Below, in pieces: positions 8,927 through 15,938 of a stretch of DNA of 64,000 nucleotides. Position 1 is the stretch's first letter. Each line of letters starts with the position of its first letter. Origin of the DNA: Blautia parvula (GTDB taxonomy: Bacteria; Bacillota; Clostridia; Lachnospirales; Lachnospiraceae); assembly GCF_020215665.1 (NCBI RefSeq), contig NZ_CP084061.1, positions 3,456,501 to 3,520,500 on the forward strand. The letters run 5' to 3'. The notes beneath the pieces are model-generated. The model was not told the origin of the DNA. It worked only from the letters and a program-made list of their open reading frames with translations, and did not search any database. The position numbers and the translations under genes are program-made.

Positions 8927-8984
8927 AATATCTCCCCTCGTATTTTCTATTTCTTTTATTTCTGTTATTCTTTTTATTATTACT

Positions 8985-9125
8985 TTGAATATTCTCTGCC
9001 CCCAAAGAGCAATTCTTCGCCGACACCAAAAGGAGCCGACCGGCGATATTCAACCGGAAACCATGCGTCACTGGCGCACAGCCTCTTGCCAGTTTCCCGG
9101 CATCTATATAAGAGTGAATATTCAC
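8985..9125 (-). ncRNA. candidate guide RNA scaffold beside the TnpB-like gene
   Basis: In the roughly 210 bases between the TnpB-like stop and the dehydratase start, the minus strand folds by eye into several strong stems. 9114-9125 is a perfect 12-base palindrome (GTGAATATTCAC). 9092-9100 pairs with 9054-9061 (CCGGGAAAC/GTTTCCGG, one bulge), enclosing 9088-9093 with 9070-9075 (ACTGGC/GCCAGT). 9046-9053 pairs perfectly with 8985-8992 (TTGAATAT/ATATTCAA), enclosing 9041-9046 with 9017-9022 (CGGCGA/TCGCCG read on the plus strand). TnpB and its nuclease-dead relatives use an RNA encoded at and just past the 3' end of the gene, with the guide at the RNA 3' end, so the position and strand fit. Any guide would begin near 8984, in an A-rich stretch. 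No protein frame here is convincing. Confidence 0.65.
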
Positions 9126-9138
9126 ACTTATTTCCGAA

Positions 9139-10341
9139 TTATTTTCGTTTTCGCTCGAAATCTTTCTGGCATTTCACTCCAAGATTTCTGGCGCTGTTCA
9201 GGAAACGGCTTCCCTGATGTCCATTTTCGCATTCAAACATGGCCCCGTTCTTCCTGATTTTCCCTCCGCAGACAAAACATCTGCTGCTTGTCCCTTCCGC
9301 GCTGAGCTCCAGAACCACAATCCCGGCAATCCATGCCTTGTATTTTAGAAACTCTCTTATCCGGCTTCCCAAATACAGCGGTGAATACATCCCGGAACGA
9401 TACTGCACCATCTTTGAAAATTCCTTGTCATAAGACGGAATCACAATGACCCTTGCCTCTTCCCTCACACAGAAATCCACGATTTCCCTGCTCACCTGGT
9501 GCGCATAGTGATCAGAAAGATTTTTTAACCGCAAATAATATTTGTGGTTGGGCTGCGTCACATTATCTTTGTCCGTATAAACCCTGGACTTCTCAATCTT
9601 CTCCAGAAGGACTTTGCATTTGCTCCTGTAAGCATCCCCGCCTCTGCAGGAATACACTGCCTTCTGTTTCCCATCTGCATCCAACACACAGCACATGGCA
9701 AAAATGTCTGTGTTCGTAAACTGAACACTGCATACATTCTCCCGGTCCTTCATCCGCTCTTTCGCGTTCCTGGCATCCTCTGTCTGCTGTTTGACGGGCA
9801 CGTGAAGCCAGAACTCCTTCTCCTTAAAAACAACCGTCGGAGAAAGCATCAGAGCTTCTTCCGGAATCGACTGCCCTTTTAACCTGCAGTCCATCCAATT
9901 CCACCTGTTTCCGTCCCATACCTTCAGGGAAATCCTGTTTTCCTTAAAATCCTTATACATCCCCTTAAAGTAGGTAACAGACGCATCAATGGTATCCGGT
10001 ATAGTGTAGACCAGATCATCGCCGGAATTTTTATACTTTTCTGTATAACTCTTCAAACTGGCAGAGGCTTTGTTAATCGCCGAGCGCCTGAAATAGACAG
10101 GAACCCTGCCAAAAGGCAGAGGCTGCTCGGGTATTCTTCCGTCTCTTCCCGCAATCGTCAGGCGCTCTAATGAGCCCTGCATCTGAAGAACGTTCAGTTC
10201 CCAGATTTCCTCATGCTCCAGTAGCAGGCGGAAATAAAAATCCAGGACCTGTCTGTAGTATTTCTCAGTCTCTGTCAGCCACTCCGGATGAGAACAGCGA
10301 AGTTTGTATTTTATTGTCTTAATGCTGTATCCTGTTTTCAT
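9139..10341 (-). CDS. TnpB-family protein with all RuvC catalytic acids replaced
   Basis: 400 residues with TnpB/OrfB layout. It has an N-terminal IKTIKYKLRC strand, an LPFGRVPVYFRRSAINKASASLKSY helix block (75-99), a RuvC-like core from about 203 and a late zinc finger (C355, C358, C371, H375). The alignment is recognisable: TSSRCFVCG matches the TSQTCSECG block and LNSARNL matches the DVNAARNI block. The catalytic residues are absent. The RuvC-I Asp is F208 (VQFTN), the RuvC-II Glu is P302 (VIVIPSY) and the RuvC-III Asp is F380. The fourth zinc ligand of the usual CxxC pair is also lost. No TnpA and no transposon ends are visible. It probably binds DNA with an RNA guide but cannot cut, like described TnpB-derived repressors. 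The RBS before the ATG is weak (TTGGAA). Confidence 0.85.
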   Translation of the reverse strand: MKTGYSIKTIKYKLRCSHPEWLTETEKYYRQVLDFYFRLLLEHEEIWELNVLQMQGSLERLTIAGRDGRIPEQPLPFGRVPVYFRRSAINKASASLKSYTEKYKNSGDDLVYTIPDTIDASVTYFKGMYKDFKENRISLKVWDGNRWNWMDCRLKGQSIPEEALMLSPTVVFKEKEFWLHVPVKQQTEDARNAKERMKDRENVCSVQFTNTDIFAMCCVLDADGKQKAVYSCRGGDAYRSKCKVLLEKIEKSRVYTDKDNVTQPNHKYYLRLKNLSDHYAHQVSREIVDFCVREEARVIVIPSYDKEFSKMVQYRSGMYSPLYLGSRIREFLKYKAWIAGIVVLELSAEGTSSRCFVCGGKIRKNGAMFECENGHQGSRFLNSARNLGVKCQKDFERKRK

Positions 10342-10370
10342 TCGTTTATTCCAATAAATGGGACATATTT

Positions 10371-10387
10371 TTTTAGAAATGCGACAT
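10371..10387 (+). repeat. left inverted repeat (recombination site)
   Basis: Perfect 17-bp inverse match to 11861-11877. A related sequence, AAATGGGACATA (10356-10367), repeats AAATGCGACATA (10377-10388) with 11 of 12 identities and a 21-bp shift. This would give recombinase-binding elements on the same helical face. Confidence 0.75.
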
Positions 10388-10402
10388 AAGAGGGAAAAGA
10401 CA

Positions 10403-10433
10403 GGTCAGAAGGCGCATTTCGCGGCTTCTGACC
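10403..10433 (-). terminator. terminator-like hairpin after the recombinase gene
   Basis: GGTCAGAAG (10403-10411) pairs with CTTCTGACC (10425-10433), and an inner CGC/GCG extends the stem beyond one mismatch. On the minus strand it is followed by TGTCTTTTCC, a short U-rich run. It would reduce read-through from the recombinase into the TnpB-like gene in the orientation shown. On inversion it would move to the other end of the segment. Confidence 0.6.
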
Positions 10434-10460
10434 ACTTTGATGACCATGAATGAGTTGGTT

Positions 10461-11597
10461 TCACAGATTTGTGAGCTGGTTCATATATCTGCGCTTGGTG
10501 TCGGGCTGAATGTGGACGTATAAGTCCAGCGTTGTCTTTACGGAAGTGTGGCCCAGGATTTCGGAGAGGGACTTTGTGTCAAAACCCTGTTCGATCCAGC
10601 GGCATGAGAACTGGTGGCGCAGCGCGTGGATCTTGATGTGGGGAATCTCACATTTTTTCAGCAGGGCTGCGTATCGTCGTTGTATGGTTCTTGGCTCCAT
10701 GCATTTTTCCGTGCCTGTCAGGATAAAAAATCTGCCGTCTTTTTTCAGAGGAGCTGCCAGTTCCAGAAGCCTGTCGGGAAGAGGGATTATGCGGATGGAG
10801 GTCGCTGTTTTTGGTGTGCCGATGTTTAAATGGGTGCGGGAACATTCTTTTTTCCCGTCGGTCATGAGCATGTTCAGGTTTTTGACGCGTGTCACTGTGC
10901 GGCGGATATGGAGCCTGCACCGGGTGAAATCAATGTCTTCCCATTTGAGCCCGCTCAGTTCTCCGACCCGGATGCCGGTATACATACACAGCAGGATGCC
11001 GAAGGAAAAGGAGTCCATATCACTCTGCAGGAAGGTATCCAGCTTTTTGTAATCCTCACTGCTCATGATCTGTATATCGCTGCTGCTTGAGGGAATACGG
11101 GGGAACTTAAGAGGTTCAGCCGGGAAAAAGCTGAACTCCTGGGCATACCGGAGGAGATTTTTGAGCACACTTATGATAACATGGATACTGCCGTATGCCA
11201 TGCCCTGCTCCAGTTCCCTCTGTACAAAGCCTGATATGGTGTGGTTTGTGATTTTTCTGACCTGCATATTGCCCAGAATGGGGAGAATATGGTTGTCCAG
11301 GATCTCTTCGTAGTTGGAATATGTGCTCTCCTTTACGGTATAGCGGATATGTGCTTTCCACTGTATACTCACTGTACGGATCCGGTCATCCTGGGGTGGG
11401 GCGGAGGACCGGCTGGTGTACATAGGCAAATTAGGAGTTTCAGATATGATTTTGGCTTTCTTGTCTTTTACTTCCATGTAAGATTTGCCGTACAGATATC
11501 CGTAATGGATCTTGCCGTCTATGTCACGCCCTTTTATATATCGGGCTTCCCAGCGGCCGTCTTTTCGTTTTCTGATATTTTCGCCTCTTCTTGGCAT
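10461..11597 (-). CDS. tyrosine recombinase (integrase/invertase)
   Basis: 378 residues with an N-terminal arm-binding domain like those of Tn916-type integrases (RGENIRKRKDGRWEARY, 4-20) and a core-binding SAM-like domain (about 75-160). The catalytic domain has the full set of residues: R210 (TGIRVGEL), K263, H324 and R327 (HALRH), H350 (LGHTS) and nucleophile Y360 (LDLYVH). It breaks and rejoins DNA through a 3'-phosphotyrosine. An AAGGAGG RBS lies just before the ATG. No excisionase, relaxase or other element genes accompany it. With inverted repeats on both sides, it most likely flips the segment that encodes it. Confidence 0.93.
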   Translation of the reverse strand: MPRRGENIRKRKDGRWEARYIKGRDIDGKIHYGYLYGKSYMEVKDKKAKIISETPNLPMYTSRSSAPPQDDRIRTVSIQWKAHIRYTVKESTYSNYEEILDNHILPILGNMQVRKITNHTISGFVQRELEQGMAYGSIHVIISVLKNLLRYAQEFSFFPAEPLKFPRIPSSSSDIQIMSSEDYKKLDTFLQSDMDSFSFGILLCMYTGIRVGELSGLKWEDIDFTRCRLHIRRTVTRVKNLNMLMTDGKKECSRTHLNIGTPKTATSIRIIPLPDRLLELAAPLKKDGRFFILTGTEKCMEPRTIQRRYAALLKKCEIPHIKIHALRHQFSCRWIEQGFDTKSLSEILGHTSVKTTLDLYVHIQPDTKRRYMNQLTNL

Positions 11598-11647
11598 ATT
11601 GACCTCCTTAAAATTAAGAATTTCTTAAATGAATTCAGACCATTTTT

Positions 11648-11676
11648 TTGACCACTAATGATTATCTATTAATAAT
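11648..11676 (+). promoter_or_regulatory. outward promoter inside the invertible segment
   Basis: TTGACC, 17 bases, AATAAT on the plus strand. In the present orientation it fires rightward toward the hairpin at 11944-11993 and has no sense gene. After inversion it would fire into the TnpB-like gene and the polysaccharide operon. Confidence 0.5.
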
Positions 11677-11745
11677 GAAAAAATACCGTGGTTTTCATTT
11701 TATATCCGGTAAAGTTTTCCAGAAGTCCAGAATATACTAAAAATA

Positions 11746-11772
11746 GCCAAAAAATTGCCATTATTTTTTGGC
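11746..11772. promoter_or_regulatory. 10-bp inverted repeat, possible operator
   Basis: GCCAAAAAAT (11746-11755) and ATTTTTTGGC (11763-11772) form a perfect inverted repeat with a 7-base centre. It lies between the two plus-strand promoter candidates and upstream of the recombinase gene. This suits binding by a dimeric protein that controls the switch. Confidence 0.45.
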
Positions 11773-11775
11773 ATA

Positions 11776-11804
11776 TTGACTTTAAAGACTTTTAGCGTTA
11801 AACT
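11776..11804 (+). promoter_or_regulatory. second outward promoter candidate
   Basis: TTGACT, 17 bases, TAAACT on the plus strand, about 60 bases inside the right inverted repeat. The -10 is weaker than that of the 11648 candidate. Confidence 0.35.
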
Positions 11805-11860
11805 TAGTTTTGACTAAAGACCGGAATATTATTTTTGTTAATACTTTTTCTTGTCTTTAG

Positions 11861-11877
11861 ATGTCGCATTTCTAAAA
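11861..11877 (-). repeat. right inverted repeat (recombination site)
   Basis: ATGTCGCATTTCTAAAA is the exact reverse complement of 10371-10387. Here CGCATT and AATGCG flank an 8-base centre (TCTAAAAT), the usual shape of a tyrosine-recombinase core site: two inverted arms and a 6-8 base crossover. Confidence 0.75.
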
Positions 11878-11943
11878 TAATGCGGTTCAAAAAAGGAGCC
11901 CGCCTCCGCGCGAACTCCTGCAAATACCAATTACAACGTTACC

Positions 11944-11993
11944 AAAGTGAAAGCCCTCGCCGACATCTCTGCCGGCAAGGGCTTCCACTTTTT
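11944..11993 (+). terminator. strong intrinsic terminator between the switch and murF
   Basis: A long stem (AAAGTG...AAGCCCT...GCCG with CGGC...AGGGCTT...CACTTT) ends in a run of five T on the plus strand. It would end any transcript from the outward promoters in the present orientation. It also separates murF from the switch. A second hairpin (AACTTCAG/CTGAAGTT, about 12013-12038) lies nearer the murF stop. Confidence 0.75.
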
Positions 11994-12063
11994 AAGACTA
12001 TTCTTATTATCAACTTCAGTATCTCACACACCTGAAGTTCTTGTCAATCATTTTTCCTGTATT

Positions 12064-13434
12064 TTAAAGCTTCTCCAGGCATTCCACCACTTTTTCAAAC
12101 TCCATGAAATGTGATGCTTTCACCAAAATGGTATCTCCATCCTGAATGATACCCGGCAGAGCCTCCAGCAGAGTTTCCTTTTCTGCAAAATGAACAATGT
12201 CTTTGGCAGGCGCCGCCAGCCTGGCTGCCTCAGCCATATCCCCTGCCAGTTCACCTACACAGATGATCTTATCAATGTCTCTCGCCGCGGCATATACCCC
12301 GACTTCCCGGTGCATCTCCACCTCGTCTTTTCCAAGTTCACCCATGTCTCCCAGTATGGCCACTTTTCTTCCCAGCGCATCCTGCAGCACATCCAGGGAA
12401 GCCTTCATGGATACCGGATTGGCATTATAGCAGTCATCTACAATGGTCTTTTTTCCGGTCTCTATAATATGGAAGCGGCCGCTCAAAGACTGCAGACTCT
12501 CAATCCCTTTTTTTATCCCCTCCAGGTTCATTCCATAGATAAGACCTACGGCAGTTCCGGCCAGTGCATTGTATACCATATGGCGTCCGGGAATAGGTAC
12601 CAAAACCTGGAAACTCTCATTTCCTGCGTGGATACGGCAGGAAATTCCTTTTAATCCCATGCTCCTGATCTCATCCGCCCAAATCCCCTGATGGTTCATC
12701 ACGCCGAAGAATACCGGCGCAATTCCGTTAACCTCTTTGACTGTGATCAGCTTATCGTCATCCCCATTCAGGACAACATGACCATCCGGCTCCAGGTAAT
12801 CGAAGATCTCTGTCTTGGCTTTCAGGATGCCGTCTCTGGATTTCAGAAACTCCAGATGGCACAGGCCGATATTGGTGATCACACAGGTATCCGGCCGCGC
12901 GATTTTAGCCAGGCGGTGCATTTCTCCGAAGTCGCTGATTCCCATTTCCAGGACCGCGATCTCATGCTCCGGGCGCAGGCCGAAAACGGTCAGAGGAACT
13001 CCCAGTTCATTGTTGAAATTTCCTTTTGTCTTTAACACCTTGTACTTCTGTTCCAGCACAGCGGCGATCATTTCTTTGGTGCTGGTCTTGCCCACACTCC
13101 CTGTGATCCCCACCACCGGAATGTCAAGCTGCTTCAGATAGAACTCCGCAATGTCCTTTACAGCCTGAAGAGAAGAATGCACCTTTATATAAGGAAAGCT
13201 TTTTTTTCCGATGTCCTTCTCCGTGAGGGTGCACAGGGCTCCATTTGCCATCACACTGTCAATAAAATCATGGGCATCCACACGTGCACCTTTAATAGGA
13301 ACAAACAGGAACCCCGGCTCTGCTTTTCTGCTGTCCGTTACGATTCCCTGTACTTCCCGGTCCTTCATCTCTTCGCTGCCCACATATATGCCGCCGCAGG
13401 CTTTGGCTATATTTTCTAATGTCAGATTTTTCAT
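12064..13434 (-). CDS. murF: UDP-MurNAc-tripeptide--D-Ala-D-Ala ligase
   Basis: 456 residues with the three-domain Mur ligase layout. An N-terminal UDP-binding domain is followed by GITGSVGKTSTKEM (about 110-123) as the ATP P-loop. A central domain with NIGLCHLEFLKSRDGILKAK follows, including the lysine that is carbamylated in the family, then a C-terminal domain with DDCYNANPVSM and AILGDMGELG. MurF adds D-Ala-D-Ala to the UDP-MurNAc-tripeptide in the cytoplasm, completing the pentapeptide precursor. It lies 13 bases downstream of ddl, whose product it uses, so the two are co-transcribed. Confidence 0.97.
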   Translation of the reverse strand: MKNLTLENIAKACGGIYVGSEEMKDREVQGIVTDSRKAEPGFLFVPIKGARVDAHDFIDSVMANGALCTLTEKDIGKKSFPYIKVHSSLQAVKDIAEFYLKQLDIPVVGITGSVGKTSTKEMIAAVLEQKYKVLKTKGNFNNELGVPLTVFGLRPEHEIAVLEMGISDFGEMHRLAKIARPDTCVITNIGLCHLEFLKSRDGILKAKTEIFDYLEPDGHVVLNGDDDKLITVKEVNGIAPVFFGVMNHQGIWADEIRSMGLKGISCRIHAGNESFQVLVPIPGRHMVYNALAGTAVGLIYGMNLEGIKKGIESLQSLSGRFHIIETGKKTIVDDCYNANPVSMKASLDVLQDALGRKVAILGDMGELGKDEVEMHREVGVYAAARDIDKIICVGELAGDMAEAARLAAPAKDIVHFAEKETLLEALPGIIQDGDTILVKASHFMEFEKVVECLEKL

Positions 13435-13447
13435 GGCACACCTCTGG

Positions 13448-14479
13448 TTATTTATATTTTTTCAGGGAAACCTCGATCAGTTTCTCGCACAGTTCCGGAT
13501 AATCCATTCCCAGTGCCTTTGCCTCCTGGGGAATCAGGCTTGTGGGCGTCATTCCCGGCAGGGTGTTTGCCTCCAGGCAGTACATGTTTCCGTCTTTGTC
13601 CATGATGAAATCCAGTCTGCCGTAGGCCTGCAGTCCCAGTGCCTTGTAGCCCTGCTCCGCGTATCTCTGCATTTCCCTGGTCAGTGACTCGGAAATCTCC
13701 GCCGGACAGGTCTCAATGGTGGATCCCGCCTCGTATTTGTTCTTATAATCATAAAATCCCTGCAGCGGAGCGATCTCAATAACCGGATAAGCTTTGCCGT
13801 CCACGACAGCCACAGAGAACTCACGCCCCTCGATAAACTGCTCCACAACCGCCTCATTTTCATAGGAAAAGGACTCCTCAAGGGCAGTCTCATATTCTTC
13901 CTGATTCTTGGCAATACAGACACCCACGCTGGAACCTCCGCAGCATGGCTTCACGATCACCGGGAAGTCCATGTCATAGTCTGCCAGCTCGCTGCTGCAT
14001 TTTCCCTTCTGCAGAGTTACGCCTTTTGGAGTGGGCACTCCCTTTGCCTCAAATACCATTTTCGTGATTCCCTTGTCCATGGCCATTCCGCTGCTCAGCG
14101 GACCGGAACCGGTGTAGGGGATTCCCATGAGGTCGAATACGGACTGTACCTTGCCGTCCTCCCCGTTGGAGCCGTGCAGAGCCAGGAACACCATGTCTGC
14201 CGCTTTGCAGATGTCAAGTACGCCGGGACCGAAGAATTCTTTCCTGCTTTTTACGGTCTCCTCCAGTTCCCTGCTCTTTTCCTGCATGTAAACAACTTCC
14301 GCATCTATATCATATGTCTGGGGGAACAATTCCTCTCCCCAGCTTTCTTTTCCAAAATAAGCGTCTACCAGTACCGCTTTGTGATTTCTTCTGCGCAGAG
14401 CTGTGCAGATGCCCTGTCCGGACACAATGGAGACTTCCCTCTCTGTACTGCTGCCGCCTGCTAAAACAACTATATTCAT
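13448..14479 (-). CDS. ddl: D-alanine--D-alanine ligase
   Basis: 343 residues of the ATP-grasp Ddl family. It opens with VVLAGGSSTEREVSIVSG and has ALHGSNGEDGKVQ (about 98-110), PVIVKPCCGGSSVGV (about 173-187), EFIEG-type residues after it, and ends with LEANTLPGMTPTSLIP, which carries the metal ligands. It joins two D-alanines for murein precursor synthesis. An AAGGGAG RBS precedes the ATG and a good sigma-A promoter lies about 45 bases upstream. The residues that would mark a D-Ala-D-Lac ligase cannot be judged by eye. Confidence 0.96.
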   Translation of the reverse strand: MNIVVLAGGSSTEREVSIVSGQGICTALRRRNHKAVLVDAYFGKESWGEELFPQTYDIDAEVVYMQEKSRELEETVKSRKEFFGPGVLDICKAADMVFLALHGSNGEDGKVQSVFDLMGIPYTGSGPLSSGMAMDKGITKMVFEAKGVPTPKGVTLQKGKCSSELADYDMDFPVIVKPCCGGSSVGVCIAKNQEEYETALEESFSYENEAVVEQFIEGREFSVAVVDGKAYPVIEIAPLQGFYDYKNKYEAGSTIETCPAEISESLTREMQRYAEQGYKALGLQAYGRLDFIMDKDGNMYCLEANTLPGMTPTSLIPQEAKALGMDYPELCEKLIEVSLKKYK

Positions 14480-14523
14480 ACTCTTTCTCCCTTATGCAGC
14501 CATTCGGTTTCTTTGCTCTTTTT

Positions 14524-14552
14524 ATACTAATCAATTTAAACTTTTTTGTCAA
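14524..14552 (-). promoter_or_regulatory. promoter of ddl-murF
   Basis: On the minus strand: TTGACA (14547-14552), 17 bases, TAGTAT (14524-14529). The -35 is a perfect consensus and the element sits about 45 bases from the ddl start. Confidence 0.7.
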
Positions 14553-14913
14553 TGATGATGCCGTCTAAGGACATGATCTGCAATAAATATGACACGGCAT
14601 GTGCGTTACTTTTTTACCTGCAGAAATACTTTTTCACATATTCTCCCCAACATTTCTCCATCATTTTATCTATTATATCTATATTTTCTCCACCACTTTT
14701 ATCCATATTTACCAACTTTATTACATATTTTTTCTGTCAAAAGTATATTTTGACATATAAACAGGATAAAAAGTCATATATTCTATGCACTTTTTACAGT
14801 AAACTATATGGTAGTCCAACAAGTCTGATACTGGTTGGGTCATATTCAGAATGGATACTGAAATGTATCGGGGAATATAAGGACATATGCACAAATGTGC
14901 TGTTTCCTTCCTG
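14553..14913. other. intergenic stretch without a gene
   Basis: About 360 AT-rich bases between the ddl promoter and the end of the AraC-type regulator. I see only short inverted repeats (for example GCACAAATGTGC near 14888) and no convincing frame, RNA or clear terminator. Confidence 0.6.
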
Positions 14914-15822
14914 TCATGCATTTTTGGTATGCGACAAAACAAGGGTAGCTGAGGAATCCCGGAATGCTCTGGGGCTGGTTCCTATTTTCTGCTTAAACGC
15001 TTTGGAAAATACCAGCGCGTCTTTATATCCCACCATTTCCGCGATCTGCTTGATCGGCAGCGCGGTGGTCTGCAGGAGCAGGGAGGCTTTATTCATCCTG
15101 ACACCCAGCAGGTAGTCATAGGGGGAAACGTGATGAACCTGTTTGAATATCTTTGTCAGGTAGCTGCGCGTAATGCCGATATAGCTGCACATGTCATTGA
15201 CGCTGATATCTTTATGGTAATTTTGCTCAATATAGGCAGCTGCATAGTCCGCATATTCCTGCCGGTGGTAATCATTGAACTGCTGTCTGGTATTATGTGA
15301 AGTCTGATATTCCCGGATCATACCTGCCAGAAAAAGGGCAAGCTGGCTCTGGCGCACCAGGTCATTGGCATAGGTAAGCTGATGGGCTGCCAGCATGGCA
15401 TCCACGCAGGCAGTCAGTGCTTCCTCCTGCTCAAAATGACCGACTCTCTGCTCAGCAGAAAAACCGGCATGTTCCAGGCATTCATACGCCCGGATGCCGT
15501 CAAATGCTGCCCAGACATAAGACCAGGGTTCTTTGGCATCCGCCCTGTATACAGTAGTCTCCTCCGGCATGATCAGAAACGCATCATGGGCTCCAAGCTC
15601 TGTTGTCTTTCCATCTGCCGTAAAAGTGCCCTTCCCGCTTATAACATAGTGCAGAAGATATTCCTGACGGACAGCCGGTCCGTACGTATGCCCGGCCTCG
15701 CAGATTTCCCTGCCGCAGTAAGCCAGATAGAGCTCCACGGAATTCTTTCTGAGAAATTCCAGGCATTGATATTTTGGAGACTCCGTATATTTTACCTCGG
15801 TATCCTTATGTCCGCTGTCCAT
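14914..15822 (-). CDS. AraC-family transcriptional regulator
   Basis: 302 residues from the ATG at 15820-15822, chosen because AAAGGAGG lies nine bases upstream. A frame-extending ATG 33 bases earlier lacks an RBS. The N-terminal half is a cupin-type sensing domain (LLHYVISGKGTFTADGKTTELGAHDAFLIMPEE). The C-terminal 100 residues hold two helix-turn-helix motifs (ISVNDMCSYIGITRSYLTKIFKQ and PIKQIAEMVGYKDALVFSKAFKQ). Regulators of this type usually sense a sugar and activate a neighbouring glycan-use gene. It is divergent from the GH16 gene, which is the likely target. Confidence 0.9.
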   Translation of the reverse strand: MDSGHKDTEVKYTESPKYQCLEFLRKNSVELYLAYCGREICEAGHTYGPAVRQEYLLHYVISGKGTFTADGKTTELGAHDAFLIMPEETTVYRADAKEPWSYVWAAFDGIRAYECLEHAGFSAEQRVGHFEQEEALTACVDAMLAAHQLTYANDLVRQSQLALFLAGMIREYQTSHNTRQQFNDYHRQEYADYAAAYIEQNYHKDISVNDMCSYIGITRSYLTKIFKQVHHVSPYDYLLGVRMNKASLLLQTTALPIKQIAEMVGYKDALVFSKAFKQKIGTSPRAFRDSSATLVLSHTKNA

Positions 15823-15872
15823 TCTGAATTTCCTCCTTTGCACCTCTGCATTCATAAAATCAGACTATATTT

Positions 15873-15901
15873 ATTATAGCATTATGCATGTCCGGTGAAA
15901 A
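15873..15901 (-). promoter_or_regulatory. promoter of the AraC-type regulator
   Basis: On the minus strand: TTTTCA (15896-15901), 17 bases, perfect TATAAT (15873-15878), about 50 bases before the regulator start. It occupies the short divergent spacer shared with the glucanase gene, so regulator binding could affect both. Confidence 0.6.
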
Positions 15902-15938
15902 GGGTAATGTAAAGCAGTATTAAGAAAGGAGCGCAAGT

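Larger units (their letters stand above)
10371..11877. mobile_element. putative invertible segment carrying its own tyrosine recombinase
   Basis: TTTTAGAAATGCGACAT at 10371-10387 and its exact reverse complement at 11861-11877 bound a 1.5-kb segment that holds one gene, a tyrosine recombinase, plus its promoter region and a terminator-like hairpin. Inverted repeats around a site-specific recombinase predict inversion rather than excision. In the orientation shown, the recombinase reads toward the polysaccharide locus but is followed by a hairpin at 10403-10433. The clearest sigma-A-type promoters in the segment (11648-11676 and 11776-11804) point away from the locus. Inversion would aim them at the TnpB-like gene. 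Confidence 0.7.

Noticed and set aside
8961-8984. The presumed guide start (AGTAATAATAAAAAGAATAA) resembles 11669-11687 in the promoter of the invertible segment.
   Set aside because: Only seven contiguous bases match before a mismatch, and both sequences are low-complexity A/T. By eye this cannot be told from chance, so I do not claim a target.
8847-9125. A 92-codon minus-strand frame through the RNA candidate.
   Set aside because: It has no RBS, overlaps the dehydratase start in another frame, and its sequence is explained by strong stem-loops. I treat it as non-coding.
9139-10341. A complete IS200/IS605 insertion sequence.
   Set aside because: No TnpA, no left-end hairpin or clear element boundary, and the catalytic residues of the TnpB-like protein are gone. 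It is better read as a domesticated gene.
10461-11597. The tyrosine recombinase as the integrase of an ICE or prophage.
   Set aside because: No excisionase, relaxase, phage or conjugation genes are nearby, and the flanking repeats are inverted, which favours inversion over integration/excision.
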